Of a DNA stretch of 64,000 bases, positions 10,698 through 22,770 are shown one piece after another (position 1 is the stretch's first letter; each line of letters opens with the position of its first letter). A program made the translations under genes and the position numbers. Below the pieces are notes generated by a model, which was given only the letters and a program-made list of their open reading frames with translations, did no database searches and was not told the DNA's origin. This stretch comes from Omphiscola glabra (Eukaryota; Mollusca; Gastropoda; Lymnaeidae). Where the stretch lies: positions 31,021,315-31,085,314 of the forward strand of contig OZ024794.1 in the NCBI GenBank assembly GCA_964017045.1, given 5' to 3'.

Positions 10698-10960
10698 CAA
10701 TAAAAAAACACCCACCATTGCCTGCGGCTCAAAACATTTTCTTAGAAGACATAATTTATGAAATAGCTCTTCAGCTCTTCACTGACAAAAGGTTGCTGAG
10801 ACTGCAACGGAACTATTCGTAAGCTACCTGGTCAATATAAAAATCATCATACATAATTCTCTATGTGACAATGTAAGTCAATGTAAGTCAATAACATCAA
10901 GGTTCAATAGCGCGCAAAATAAAATTCACGTCCTCACGTTGACTGCGCAAAAAATACCAC

Positions 10961-11060
10961 ACGTTTTTTTGGTGAGTAATATATTTTTTTTTACGGAAAT
11001 AATTTGTGTAATAGATATGCGGTGTAAAAGGGGGTGGGGCATAAGAATATTAATATAGTT
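10961..11060. repeat. dispersed repeat, copy A
   Basis: Roughly 100 bp resembles 45897-45998 in the same orientation, including ATGCGGTGTAAAAGGGGGTG against CTGCGGTATAAAAGCGGGTG. It is probably a fragment of an old mobile element that I cannot name. Confidence 0.4.
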
Positions 11061-11415
11061 CAGGGGCTGTGCCAGGGCAGGGGAGGGGGGTAGCATTAAT
11101 ACGGAATCTTATAAAGTGCGTTACTTGGGTGCATGTTTTGTCAAGTAACATTAGTAGATGGGAGGTTCTCGTATTTCGGCCGTCGTGGTTTTAACGGCGT
11201 TAACTAGTTAAAAATTATGAACCACTGAGGAAGGAGCGAAACTGATGATCCACCCGATTCCCACCCCAGCCCCCACCCTTTCCCCACCCTATCTGCTAAT
11301 GACACCGTCTGCATAACCTTCGTTCAAACCGATCTATCTCCTATGGGGTACGACCACGAAGGAAAAAAAAAATTGTTATTTTCAGAGAGAAAAGCGCAAA
11401 TTCCACATCATATCC

Positions 11416-11664
11416 GCTTGTCATGATTTGTATGGTTGTCATGATTTGTACGGTTGTCATGATTTGTACACTTGTCATGATTTGTACGGTTGTCATGATT
11501 TGTACGCTTGTCATGATTTGTACGGTTGTCATGATTTGTACTGTTGTCATGATTTGTACGGTTGTCATGATTTGTACGGTTGTCATGATTTGTACGGTTG
11601 TCATGATTTGTACGGTTGTCGTGATTTGTACGGTTGTCATGATTTGTACGGTTGTCATGATTTG
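11416..11664. repeat. 18-bp minisatellite (TTGTCATGATTTGTACGG)
   Basis: About 14 copies, near-identical; variant copies change the last bases (ACGC, ACAC, ACTG). The unit contains TCATGA. Its length is a multiple of three, so both strands give long repetitive frames that are not genes. Confidence 0.95.
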
Positions 11665-12193
11665 GCTAAGTAAACATGGATTGGATGATGATTCCGGGAA
11701 TTGAAAGGTGAGAAATTATTCAGAGTAAAAAAAAAAATTAAAAATTAATTATAAGCTATATTTTTGGTTCTGTTTTAATTAGCCCTGTTCAACTTACTGG
11801 AATGTAGTTTAGAAACAGCCAACATGATTTTGGAAACAGCATAAGTTGTAAAACGTAGGCGGCAACCACGTGCAAGCTACTCCGTTTTACAAATATTTTG
11901 ACGTACCCCATAGTTAGCAAGAGCGACTTCTGTATAGTGGGCAAGTTATGTTTTAAGAGGAGATGCATAGGTGGCGTGGGCGTGGAGAGTATGAAGTCAA
12001 AATTGAAGCGAGATGACGTCATATTATTTCAATGCTTTTCGCCTAGCTCTCGAGGAAGAGCAAACCAAAGACCACTCACTAGGCTAGAGCTATGCTCAAA
12101 GTAGTTGTCCACTGACCGGTGCCGGTTCGTGAAACAAGACGCTGCCGGTCCCCCGCGTGACTTTTGAAAAAGCACACATTATATAGGCTAAGG

Positions 12194-12244
12194 CAGCGGT
12201 TCTCAACCTGTCGGTCGCGACATTAGGAAGGATGGGAGCCACTG
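12194..12244 (+). mobile_element. 51-bp SPIN-like hAT relic with perfect target duplication
   Basis: The element begins CAGCGGTTCTCAACCTG and ends with CCACTG, with only 51 bp between and including its ends. GGCTAAGG flanks it on both sides (12186-12193 and 12245-12252), an exact 8-bp hAT-type duplication. It keeps both termini of the longer copies at 34.5 and 37.5 kb and lacks everything between. Confidence 0.75.
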
Positions 12245-12514
12245 GGCTAAGGTATCAATTTGATTTAATTGGTACTTAAGCCCAGACCTGAGGTCCCACA
12301 GTGGGCTCATTACTTGATTTACTATTACGTAAGAAAATATTATTATTGACAATACTTTTAAAGAAAATTTTAAATAGCGTGGAATTTAGTGAATTTTGGA
12401 TTTAAAAAACCCCAAAAAAACAACTACACAACCCACAAAAAAAAAAAAGAAAAAAAAAGAGAAAATCGCTTATGAGTAATAAAGCTCAGATCGTTTAAAT
12501 GTCCATCCGCCACT

Positions 12515-12688
12515 CAGTGGCGTAGCGAGCTTAACTCGCGCCGGGCTCAATACATTTTTAGCGCCCCCAATACCTTTTTAGCGCCCCCCTATTCGAAATC
12601 CATACAATAGTATAGTAAAATATACCATTTGGCGCCCCTTTGTAAGTAGCGCCCGGGGCATGATGCCCCCCCCCTCACTACGCCACTG
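12515..12688 (+). mobile_element. hAT-like MITE, CAGTGGCGTAG family, copy 1
   Basis: It starts CAGTGGCGTAGC and ends ACTACGCCACTG, and CCGCCACT flanks both sides exactly (12507-12514 and 12689-12696). The interior carries repeated TTTTTAGCGCCCCC and the motif AAAATATACCATTTGGCGCC shared with copies at 18980 and 32380. At 174 bp it has no coding capacity. A lone related terminus (CTACGCTACTG) lies near 12939. Confidence 0.8.
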
Positions 12689-12992
12689 CCGCCACTACAC
12701 TTTGTGTGGTACATGTGATAAAACTAAGAGTTACGCGAAAAATCACCATTGAGAAGGACCGTTTCAAGACGTTGCGTATATAGCTTAGATTATTGCCACC
12801 CCTTTCACTAAAAAAAAACCAAACAATTCCAGTTGTCCCATAATGCACCTCCCACCCCCACAAATAAAAATATATATAGCACGATCTGCCGATCGGGGCG
12901 TACCGCCCCCTCGCACCCCCTTCCTACTACGCTACTGGTTTCAAGATTGCTTTTTTTAAAAAATATCATAAATATCCAATATACCTGGTGGG

Positions 12993-13252
12993 ACCCCGAT
13001 CCCATTGGCACCCACATCCCATTCTGAAACCGATCCCGGCGCAGTCCCGTTTCCCGGTGTGATCCCGATCGGATCCCGTTTTCTTGTGGCCCCGTATCCA
13101 TTGGGGAATCCAGATCGTGGTGCTATCCCGATCCCGTCGGTATCCCGGTCTAAGTGGGATCCCGATCTCGGTGGATCCCGATCCCAGTGGGCTACCGATC
13201 CTGTTAGGATACCATCCTCTGTGAGACCCCGTTCCACCTTGGGACCCCCATT
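12993..13252. repeat. degenerate GATCCCG-rich tandem repeat
   Basis: Irregular copies of a unit around GATCCCGATCCCRGTGGG, diverged but clearly periodic. Restriction-site-like GATC and CpG are enriched relative to the flanks. Confidence 0.6.
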
Positions 13253-13559
13253 TCCGATGTTGTACATTTAAATTGAAATAGGGGCCCTAGCGGGGGCCCA
13301 TTTAATAAAGTACCGTTTTAGTTATGTCTGAGATAAGGGGGCCCTATACAAATCATTCAGATAAATTATGGAGTTAAAATTTGTCCCATTAAAATCGGTT
13401 TAAAAATGCCATAGTTATAGCTTTTTTAAATGATCGAACTTTCTAGAAAATTCTAGATCGGCCTTGAATGCATTGAATATTATTAGTTTTAACTCCACCA
13501 AAATTTTAACACGGACAATGAAGTGTATTGCTACCACGCTAGACCTAGATCCATCAGTT

Positions 13560-14100
13560 CACATAGAACCTATAGAGTTGTCTAAACTAATTGATATTTA
13601 TATAGCTTAAATAAGGAAAAATGAAGGGATGGATATTATGAGTTCAGCACCCTTCGGTATTTGAATATGGGTAATCAAGTGTATGTGTACTAACTTTTGT
13701 CAAGATCAATTTATTCATGTATGTGTATTAAGCCTATTGATATTTATATAGCTTATATAAAGAAAAATGAAATGTGGACCCCCGGTCCAAGAGGAATAGA
13801 TATTACCCTTCGGTATTTGAAAATGGATAATCACGTGTATGTATACTGAGTTTTGTCAATATCCATCTATTCGTCTAGTGGTATTTGTTGTTAATTTTTT
13901 ATATAGCTTATTTAGGGAAAAAAACTACATTTTGGTCCCCCAGCCCCAAACGGAATGTTATAACAAGATCATTATCCCCCAGTATTTGATTCTGGGTAAT
14001 GATGGATGTATGTGTCAAGTTTGGTCAAGATCCATCAATCCATGTAAAAGCCTTTGTGGAACAAAGCCACAAACCCACAAATGTTCACTTTTATATGGAG
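13560..14100. repeat. three diverged copies of a ~180-bp unit, retroelement-like
   Basis: A segment containing TTTATATAGCTTA, then CTTCGGTATTTGAA, then a GTCAAGATCCATC-type motif recurs three times with heavy divergence. The last copy ends in AACAAAGCCACAAACCCACA followed by CTTTTATAT, which resembles the 3' ends of several animal LINE/SINE elements. Classification is uncertain. Confidence 0.4.
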
Positions 14101-14527
14101 GTAAACAGGTTTATTTATCCCACTGATTATTTCAATTAGTTTTGGTATACTTGTTAAATATGTGATTATTTTTTCTAACAACCCAATTAATTAAATCCGT
14201 TTTCGCAACTTCGCTGAGGACTTGTTAGATTTTGACGTAGATGCCAGTGGAACATCCGCACTCAGCAAGGGAGCATAAACGTCTTGGAACCACTGGTCTA
14301 GTCCATTAAGTTCTCTTCCTACCTCTATTTAAAAATATGTAAGTTAAATGTAAGATTTTTTTTTTTTTATGTTATGTTACGCTTTGACTTTCCTGTTACA
14401 AATAAAGGGACATAAATAATATTTAAACATGAATTATTTCCCTTTTTTGTGTGTTGCGATTTCCATTTCAGGTAGCATAGAAGTTAGAGTATCAAGTGCC
14501 ATTAAATGTGTTTATCTTACATCCCAT

Positions 14528-15237
14528 GTGCCGGATGCTATCAGCTAGTCTAGACTTGAGTGATTTGATACCGTGTATGTTTGGTGTGCCTCCAGATAGT
14601 GCCGCATGCTATCAGCCAGTCTAGACTTGAGTGATTTGATACCGTGTATGTTTGGTGTGCCTCCAGATAGTGCCGCATGCTATCAGCCAGTCTAGACTTG
14701 AGTGATTTGATACCGTGTATGTTTGGTGTGCCTCCAGATAGTGCCGCATGCTATCAGCTAGTCTAGACTTGAGTGATTTGATACCGTGTATGTTTGGTGT
14801 GCCTCCAGATAGTGCCGCATGCTATCAGCCAGTCTAGACTTGAGTGATTTGATACCGTGTATGTTTGGTGTGCCTCCAGATAGTGCCGCATGCTATCAGC
14901 CAGTCTAGACTTGAGTGATTTGATACCGTGTATGTTTGGTGTGCCTCCAGATAGTGCCGCATGCTATCAGCTAGTCTAGACTTGAGTGATTTGATACCGT
15001 GTATGTTTGGTGTGCCTCCAGATAGTGCCGCATGCTATCAGCCAGTCTAGACTTGAGTGATTTGATACAGTGTATGTTTGGTGTGCCTCCAGATAGTGCC
15101 GCATGCTATCAGCTAGTCTAGACTTGAGTGATTTGATACCGTGTATGTTTGGTGTGCCTCCAGATAGTGCCGCATGCTATCAGCTAGTCTAGACTTGAGT
15201 GATTTGATACCGTGCATGTTGGGTGTGCCTCCAGACA
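14528..15237. repeat. 71-bp satellite, 10 copies
   Basis: Ten head-to-tail 71-bp units (start GTGCCGCATGCTATCAGC) that are nearly identical except at the first and last. One site alternates CAGCTAG / CAGCCAG in the order T C C T C C T C T T, so the first seven units follow a three-unit (213-bp) pattern. Each unit contains TCTAGA and GCATGC. Confidence 0.95.
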
Positions 15238-17564
15238 GTCTGTCCTGTTGTCAGTAAACGTAAAATTGCAAGATTTATTAAACAGAAGTAAACTTATCTC
15301 TTGAGTTGTTCTTTTTTTTCTGTACTACAGTTTACGTGATAAAATTGTCCAAAGCAGTTCTAGTTCTACTCAAGCAGGGCGATGGCTATCGAAGTATAAA
15401 TAGAATTTGAGTTACGGAACAAACTGGCGGTGTTCATTCGGAGAAGATTTAAAAATATTTAAAAATACGATACGATGGGGCTTTCCGAAGATGAGGCTTC
15501 CGAAACCCTTTCGCGACCCCAGCTCGTTTTAAAAATATATACCCCGCACCTCCACACAATAAAAAAAAAAAGCGAATTAAAAAAAGGGACTAAACATAAT
15601 TTTTTTCCCCGGCACCTACTGACATAGGCACCTCTGATTAAGAACCCCTGACAGTTGCACTTCTGGTTGAGAACCCCTGACGTAGATGTATGATTTGGAT
15701 CGCCACGCATGCTAGTTTGGTGGGCATTTTTTTCCACCTTCGGTGATCTCAACACCGCCATGCTGAAACGATCCATTTGATTGACTGACCGTTTTCACAG
15801 CTGCAGACGAAATTTAACCTGCAGAGAGTAAAACAATAAGCCTCATGGAAAAGTTCAATGTCCTCAAACTTGTATGGCAAAGTTCAGAACTTAGCGACAT
15901 TCATAGATGAACTTGATGTTTAATCTCTAACAAAAGTCTTGAGTGAAAACATATCTGAATTAGTTGAATATCAAAAATGAGTTTTTTGTCGATAGAATAA
16001 ACGTTTAAAGTTTTTAAAAAAAAAAAAAAAAAAGCACGCCGATTGTTGTCAAAACGCAATGACGCAATGATTTAAATTTCAGACCAGACCGATTGGTTGA
16101 GCGAGTATGTTGTGTACGTTTTCAAAATGGCGCCCAGCAGCAGACGCGGAAAAGAAAATGTCGAGTGTCAGCTTATTGCCAACGAAATAGATCGACCGGA
16201 AGTGAAAAGATTTTTTTTTTTGGGAGTGGGAATCAGTTTTTGTAAGGAAAAAAAGAAGTGGGAGGGGGAGGTGGATTTGGGGCACACACACCGGAATCTT
16301 TTGGATAGAGAGGTCATTTTATCAGCGACGCAGAGTTAACTCTTACATTTATAATGAGGTAACTCCAGCTCCTAGTGTAAGCCACCAGAAAAGCGTGTCC
16401 CCCCCCCCCCCCAACCCCCCACCCCAGCGTCCATAAGGGGGGTAACGAGCTCTCTAAGTACAAGCTACGCGAGAGGCCCGGTGGTTCGGGACAACAAAGC
16501 ACGGCTTGATTGCCTCCCCCTTAATCCGGTGACGCCTTGCTGGCTGATTTTAATGATTATTTTCTCAATTTCTTATTCTCTGCACGAACGCCGTCTGCTC
16601 CCACCCCTTCACCTACCCGCCAACACCCAAGCACCGACTGCCCCCTCACCGACAGCCGTCTTACAGGTCGGTCAGGCTCTGATCCATTTTTACCTGAGAT
16701 AGACGCGGGCTAAATGTTTTCACATACCGTATTGTACCTGTGCAGCTCGAAACCTTGTTCACACCCCCCCCTTTTTTTTTTCATGCCCCCCCTTCACGCC
16801 CCCACCCCCCACAAACATTAAAAAAAAACTACTCCAGAAACCACTTCCACCTCATTTTCTCTTTTTCCTCTGGGCTGTTGGCTTAAAGTTATATCTCGTC
16901 TGCGCGAATGTTTTCTCCCCTCGACTCGAGAACTAGGGCGAGTTGCTTAGTGAAAGAATGGGCTGGGCCTAGCCGACTGGGAGGGGGATCAGAATGGCGT
17001 GGTTTATGGCCGTCGCAATCTTGTGACCCGGCCTACCTGTCTCACAGACATGCTTTAGTGTGACAGCAGGGGCAGGTAATCTATACCCAGTGTCTCAACA
17101 ACTCAGTTTCGGGGATAACACGTGGTCGGGACTTAGTTAGGAGGCGCCCCCCCCTCCCCTCTGTAACGTCCTCGAAACAGATGTCGACCGCGACACTTTG
17201 GCGCATTAGTGTGGTTTCCGTGTGTGTGTGCGTGTCTGTGTGTGCTGGGTTTTCGCCCGCGGCCCCTCTCGTCTCTCCCTGGATAGATCTGGGCAGGAAT
17301 TTAAGACTACGGCAAATAGAGTCAAGGGCACTTGGACTGCAACAGGTTAGAGAGGATATGTGCTTTTGGATACAGGGGAGATAATTTGCTGGATACAAGG
17401 GGGACAAACAGTCGCTTGATACAGGGGGAGAAATAACGCTTCTAAAGGGAAAAATGACAAAGAAGAAGGGAACAAGTGCAGGAATTGGGGGTAAAATAAG
17501 AATATCAATCTAAGCCAACAAGCAATTACATAATGCAAATACACATTTGAGCAGAAAAGTATAA
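15238..17564. other. intergenic, mostly unique sequence
   Basis: No confirmed gene. C-rich runs occur at 16399-16425 and 16760-16815. A promoter-like start with a short frame at 16127 is described separately. Nothing else in this stretch has coding character. Confidence 0.5.
16127..16339 (+). CDS. possible first coding exon, unidentified protein
   Basis: I do not recognise this protein. The start context is TTCAAAATGGCGCCC, which matches both a favourable start and a YY1-like AAAATGGCG element of the kind that overlaps start codons of housekeeping genes. An inverted CCAAT (GATTGG) lies 35 nt upstream, and TGACGCAAT lies further up. The first 28 codons (beginning MAPSSRRGKENVECQLIANE) are charged and non-repetitive, unlike other short frames in the region. 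After that the frame runs through a T9 tract and becomes low quality before TAA at 16337, so a splice donor is expected: GTGAAA at 16202 or GTAAGG near 16241. No partner exon is evident. It may equally be a chance frame. Confidence 0.22.
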   Translation: MAPSSRRGKENVECQLIANEIDRPEVKRFFFLGVGISFCKEKKKWEGEVDLGHTHRNLLDREVILSATQS

Positions 17565-18490
17565 AATGTTAGTAGAACAAGTAGATAACATTAGTAGAAC
17601 AAGTAGCTAATGTTAGTAGAACAAGTAGATAATGTTAGTAGAACAAGTAGATATATGTTATAAGAACAAGTAGATAATGGTAGTAGAACAAGTAGATAAT
17701 GTTAGTAGAACAAGTAGATAATGGTAGTAGAACAAGTAGATAATGTTAGTAGAAAAAGTAGATAATTATGGTAGAACAAGGAGATAATATTAGTAGAACA
17801 AGTAGATCTTAACTGTTAGTAGAAAAAGTAGATAATGATAGTAGAACAAGGAGATTAGGTTTGTAGAACAAGTAGATCTGAACTGTTAGTAGAACAAGTA
17901 GATAATATTAGTAGAACAAGTAGATCTTAACTGTTAGTAGAAATAGTAGATAATGATAGTAGAACAAGGAGATAATGTTAGTAGAAAAAGGAGATAATGA
18001 TAGTAGAAAAAGTAGATAATGTTAGTAGAAAAGTAGATAATGTTAGCCGAACAAGTAGATAATGCTAGTAGAACAAGGAGATAATGATAGTAGAAAAGGT
18101 AGATAATGATAGAAGAACAAGGAGATAATATTAATAGAACAAGTAGATAATGTTAGTAGAACAAGTTGATAATGATAGTAGAAAAAGTAGATAATGATAG
18201 TAGAAAAGGTAGATAGTGATTGTAGAACAAGTAGATAATGTTAGTATAACAAGTAGATAATGTTAGCAGAACAAGTAGATAATGTTAGCAGAACAAGTAG
18301 AGGATGTTAGCAGAACAAGTAGATGATGTTAGCAGAACAAGTAGATAATGTTAGCAGAACAAGTAGATAATGTTAGCAGAACAAGTAGATAATGTTAGCA
18401 GAACAAGTAGATAATGTTAGCAGAACAAGTAGAGGATGTTAGTATAACAAGTAGATAATGCTAGTAGACCAATGAGATATTAATGTTAGA
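17565..18490. repeat. 22-bp minisatellite (AATGTTAGTAGAACAAGTAG)
   Basis: About 42 copies of a 22-bp unit, more diverged than its neighbours (GTTAGT/GATAGT, ACAAG/AAAAG). The right third (18250-18430) is a homogenised block carrying GTTAGCAG, which suggests a more recent local expansion. Isolated unit remnants recur at 19362-19405. Confidence 0.95.
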
Positions 18491-18979
18491 ACGGTTAGCG
18501 GAAAAATGTCACAGGAAAAGGGTCACAGAAAAATCAGCCATCAAAAATCGTACATAAATTCTGACTAGTTTGGGGGAACAAATGAATTTTTATATCTTTT
18601 GTTTCGACCACACTCCATTGGTGACAATAATGAGTTTTAGTGTAATAAGTACAATTGTATGTCAATGTACAACAGCCGAGAATCAAATGACCAATCGCTT
18701 GCTACCATTTATTGTTATTCCATCTATAATATATTTTGTGTTTATTCGTTTTATTCATAACTATGTCAATGATTGTGAGTAAAGCATAGAAATTAAACGT
18801 ATAATTTGTTAACATTATACAAATAACACACACCCGTAGGTATAAATGAGTAACAATAAATCATGTTATTAAATGTGTGAATTATAATGTTTATATGTTA
18901 TATATATAACAAACCCATTCATATTCAATCCTAAGCGAGAATCAAAACACGACCTCAATTCGCTGCGGCTATATTCAAT
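18491..18979. other. intergenic, AT-rich, no gene seen
   Basis: Unique AT-rich sequence between the 22-bp array and the MITE at 18980. The small frame at 18570-18782 is not codon-like. Confidence 0.5.
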
Positions 18980-19190
18980 CAGTGGCGTAGTGAGGGGGGG
19001 CAAGGGGGGCATCATGCCGCGGCGCTACTCACAAAGGGACGCCAAATGGTATATTTTACTATAATATTGTATGGTTTTCGAATAGGGGGGGGGGCGCTAA
19101 AATGGTATTGGGGGGGACGCTAAAAAGGTATTGGGGGGGCGCTAAAAAGGTATTGTGCCCCGGGCGCGAGTTAAGCTCGCTACGCCACTG
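18980..19190 (-). mobile_element. hAT-like MITE, CAGTGGCGTAG family, copy 2
   Basis: Termini are CAGTGGCGTAG and CTACGCCACTG; TATTCAAT is duplicated exactly at 18972-18979 and 19191-19198. Relative to copy 1 it is inverted: the AAGCTCGCTACGCC end is on the right. The interior has three GGCGCTAAAAAGGTATTG-type repeats and G-runs. Confidence 0.82.
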
Positions 19191-19197
19191 TATTCAA

Positions 19198-19573
19198 TTG
19201 ACTGTTTTTCAGTAAATAAACATATATATGGACTTATAGATATAATTTCATTACCACTAACACTTAGGAGTTTATATGAAACATATTTTGTGACATTTTT
19301 CTGTGACTTTTTCCTCTTTTGTTTCTTGTGACTTTTTTTCCTGTGACTTTTTTTCCTACAATAAGTAGAACAATGAGATTTTAATGTTAGTAAATCAATG
19401 AGATATATATACACTGGTGTATAATATGTATACCTTTCCAAATAAACTACTGCTACTTTCGATTGACTGTTTTTCAGTAAATAAACATATATATGGACTT
19501 ATAAATATAATTTCATTACCACTAACACTTAGGAGTTTATATGTAACATGTTTTGTGACTTTTTTTCTGTGAC
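19198..19573. repeat. direct duplication (~110 bp) flanking 22-bp-unit remnants
   Basis: The segment starting ATTGACTGTTTTTCAGTAAA at 19198-19307 recurs at 19462-19573 with few differences. Between the copies lie TTTTTCC-CTGTGAC repeats and remnants of the 22-bp minisatellite unit. The duplicated segment sits just beside the target duplication of the MITE that ends at 19190. Confidence 0.8.
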
Positions 19574-20087
19574 CCTACTTGAACAAGTTCTCAAACCCCA
19601 CTTGAACAAGTGCCCAAATCCTACTTGAACAAATGCCCAAACCCTACTTGAACAAGTGCTCAAACCCTACTTGAACAAGTGCTCAAACCCTTCTTGAAAA
19701 AGTTCGCAAACCCTACTTGAACAAGTTCCCAAACGCTACTTGAACAAGTTCCCAAAACCTACATGAACAAGTGCCCAAACCTACTTGAACAAGTGCCCAA
19801 ACCCTACTTGAACAAGTTCCCAAACCCTACTTGAACAAGTGCCCAAACCCTACTTGAACAAGTTCCCAAACCCTACTTGAACAAGTGCCCAAACCCTACT
19901 TGAACAAGTGCCCAATCCCTAATTGAACAAGTGTCCAAGCCCTACTTGAACAAGTGCCCAAACCCTAATTGAACAAGTGCCCAATCCCTAATTGAACAAG
20001 TGCCCAAACCCTACTTGAAAATGGGCTCAAACCCTTCTTGAACAAGTTCGCAAACCCTACTTGAACAAGTTCACAAGCCCTACTGTA
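19574..20087. repeat. 23-bp minisatellite (CCCTACTTGAACAAGTGCCC)
   Basis: About 22 copies of a 23-bp unit. Variation is mostly at TGCCC/TTCCC/TGCTC. It shares the core GAACAAGT with the 22-bp array 1 kb to the left. Confidence 0.95.
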
Positions 20088-20221
20088 TGTGCAATTCTCC
20101 ACACGTTGTCCGCCCCATAAGTTTAGGATTATATGGAACATGACCTAAGCCACTTATTTAATGTTCCTGGATGATAGAAGCGTAATGTCTTCTTAAGTTG
20201 GGTTATTGCTATTGCACTTTA

Positions 20222-20440
20222 GGAAATAGCTGTTGTAGTTTTTAATAATAGCTGTTGCAGTTTCGGTAATAACTAATGTAATTTAAGTAATAGATATTGT
20301 AGTTTAGGTAATTGCTTTTAATTGGGGGGGGGAGGGGGGGAGGACAACAATTGTAGTTTAGATAATAGCTTTTGTGATTTCTGAAATAGCTTTGCAGTTG
20401 CTGTAACACCCATTTGTAGTTTTGGTATTTATATAACTTG
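20222..20440. repeat. degenerate repeat of GTAGTTTAGGTAATAGCT
   Basis: About nine diverged copies of an 18-22-bp unit. Further copies lie at 21208-21330, about 0.8 kb away, so the two patches were probably one array split by later insertion. Confidence 0.65.
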
Positions 20441-22770
20441 CCCAGTACCATGTGCCATTGGCAGCGCAAATGTTTGTGTCGTTGTAAAACGAGTCAAATA
20501 TATATATATATATATATTATTCATATATATATATATATATTATTCCGTCCCCGTTTTGGTTCGAGATTTTAATTGACCGACCGGATGTTTATTTTTTTTT
20601 TCCGAACCACGTCGTGCTGTCGGCAGAAGACGGCCTTAAAAACATGGGCTGATAATTCATTTTGATTTAATTTCCAATCTAGTTACAAAATTGTACAACT
20701 TGTTTACCTTGGCAACAAGCGGCAGGGTTACTAAAGGCATGTAAGTGAATGGAAGTGTAAAAATTATTCAGTTTCTGTATTCTTGGGTGCATTTTTCTTA
20801 TTATTGGATATACCTATTATGAAACCACCAAATGAAAGGCTTATGTATATATATATGTATATATATGTATGCCAACATATGCTATACTTTTTTAATTGCC
20901 CAAACATTTTTTTATCTGTTGTAATCACCAATTTAACAATTAATACAATTCCTACCAAAAATTAAATTTACAAATGACATTTGAAATGTTTCACGTCTAT
21001 CTTATAGACAATTCATTTACCCAAAAAACTATTTCTTAATGATTAGAATATGTTTATAATTAAATAAAACTGCAGCAGAATTTGTACACACCTGCAAATG
21101 AGAAAATGTGATCTAAATTTAATTCGGCCACAGCCAGTTTTTCAATCTAATAGATAAGCTCTTCGCAAAACCTACTGTGATAACTATGGGTAGTTGGTGA
21201 AGTTGATATCGTAGTTTAGGTAATAAGTACAATTGTAGATTAGGTAATAGCTGTCGTTGTAGGATTGTACTTTAGGTAATAGCTATAGTACAAATTGTAC
21301 CCTAGATGTAACAGCTTTTGTAATGTAGATACAAAACTGAGTTTAAGTAAAAAAAAACAACTGTTGCCATTGTAGACAATTGCAGTTCAAGTAAAAATTC
21401 CAGACAATGCGCCAGAAGGCCTAAACAAGGATCGGCTCAGAGCCCCCCTCCCCACTCCCCCAGGACATGACGTATGTACAAGTCAAGTCATTCATCACGC
21501 TAAGTGCACGGACTCGACCACGTCTCGAGAAGGACCCCCAGGGAAGCTTCTTCTCTTGTGCGCCTCTCTAGGACGTTCTTTGTGGTCTTTGCGATCCGAA
21601 CGTGTGTCACTACTGCAACGGGAACCTGCTCAGTGGTAATTTTTAGGATAGCGCTATAAATATAATTTGCTCACGAGTTTGGGGCAGTGTTTCTTTCAGG
21701 CATCTCTTCGAGGGGGGAGGGGGCACTGCTCCCGGGGAATGTCAAGTCCTCCCTAGAGCAAATGTGCAACAATTTTAAAAAAACCAAAAAAAAAACAAAC
21801 AAATTGTCACATTTTGAACAATTAATTAAAAAAAAAAACTGGTGCCATTAAACGATTACAATTAGTGGAATGTATGAAATATCGCTATGATCAATATATC
21901 TGATGATCCGAATATTTTAGGATATCTTGTTAGAGACTTATCACATTCGATTATCAATATCGTAAGGTTTAGAAAACTGGCCGCGCCCGATAGATTGTGA
22001 GTCGAAGTCTTACTTCCCGTTGTTCGCATGTGTCGGGATTTTATTAACAAAATTATTATTTTTTTTTTTTGCAACTTCACAAGTTTGAAGACACGGTATT
22101 GAACTACCTTTACATCAATACCAAGTTCTATAATTTTAATATAGTCCTCGCTAAGTATCAAACATGTGAAATCTGTTTTACAATTATATTTTCATAAGAA
22201 AGCATGACTTATGATGTAGGAATAGGTCTTAATTATAATGTGTGTAATAGCCTCTAGCTTTCAAAAATACAGTGATTTGTATCATACATGTACTCGACTC
22301 CATTTACGTTGAGCTAGAACAAAAAATTAAAAACTAAAAAAAAGTATTTCTTTTTTTTTTTTTAAATGAAGTATTTAACGGGCGAGTACAAATAAGGGTT
22401 TGTCATTTCTTAGACCAGAAAACGTCATAGCGCTACTATTTGTAGAAAGACTAAGGACAAATATTTCTCAAAAAATTGCAGCATTAGTGTATTTCAGTAT
22501 ATCGTTCGGACGACCCTATGGCTCATTTATTTTTGGCACCCTTGATAAATTGAAAAATTTAAAAATTAGAGATTTAGCGGCGCCCTTTTGAACTGGCGCA
22601 GGCCGGCGCCCTTGGCAACTGCCCCAATGCCAAACCGTTGTTACGCCACTGCTTGTATCAGGAGTTACTGTTACACGTGGCCGTACGCGCAATGAAGTCC
22701 CGTTTCACCACAAAATAAGCATTAAAAAAAAAAATTGTGTAAAATATAGTTGTAAACAAGTTATGATTTA
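20441..22770. other. intergenic, no confirmed gene
   Basis: AT-rich, with (TA)n at 20498-20540 and a second patch of the GTAGTTTAGG repeat at 21208-21330. A splice-flanked cysteine-rich frame at 21572-21635 is discussed as a finding. A lone transposon terminus GTTACGCCACTG ends at about 22652, next to the degenerate GGCGCCC sequence typical of that family. Confidence 0.45.
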
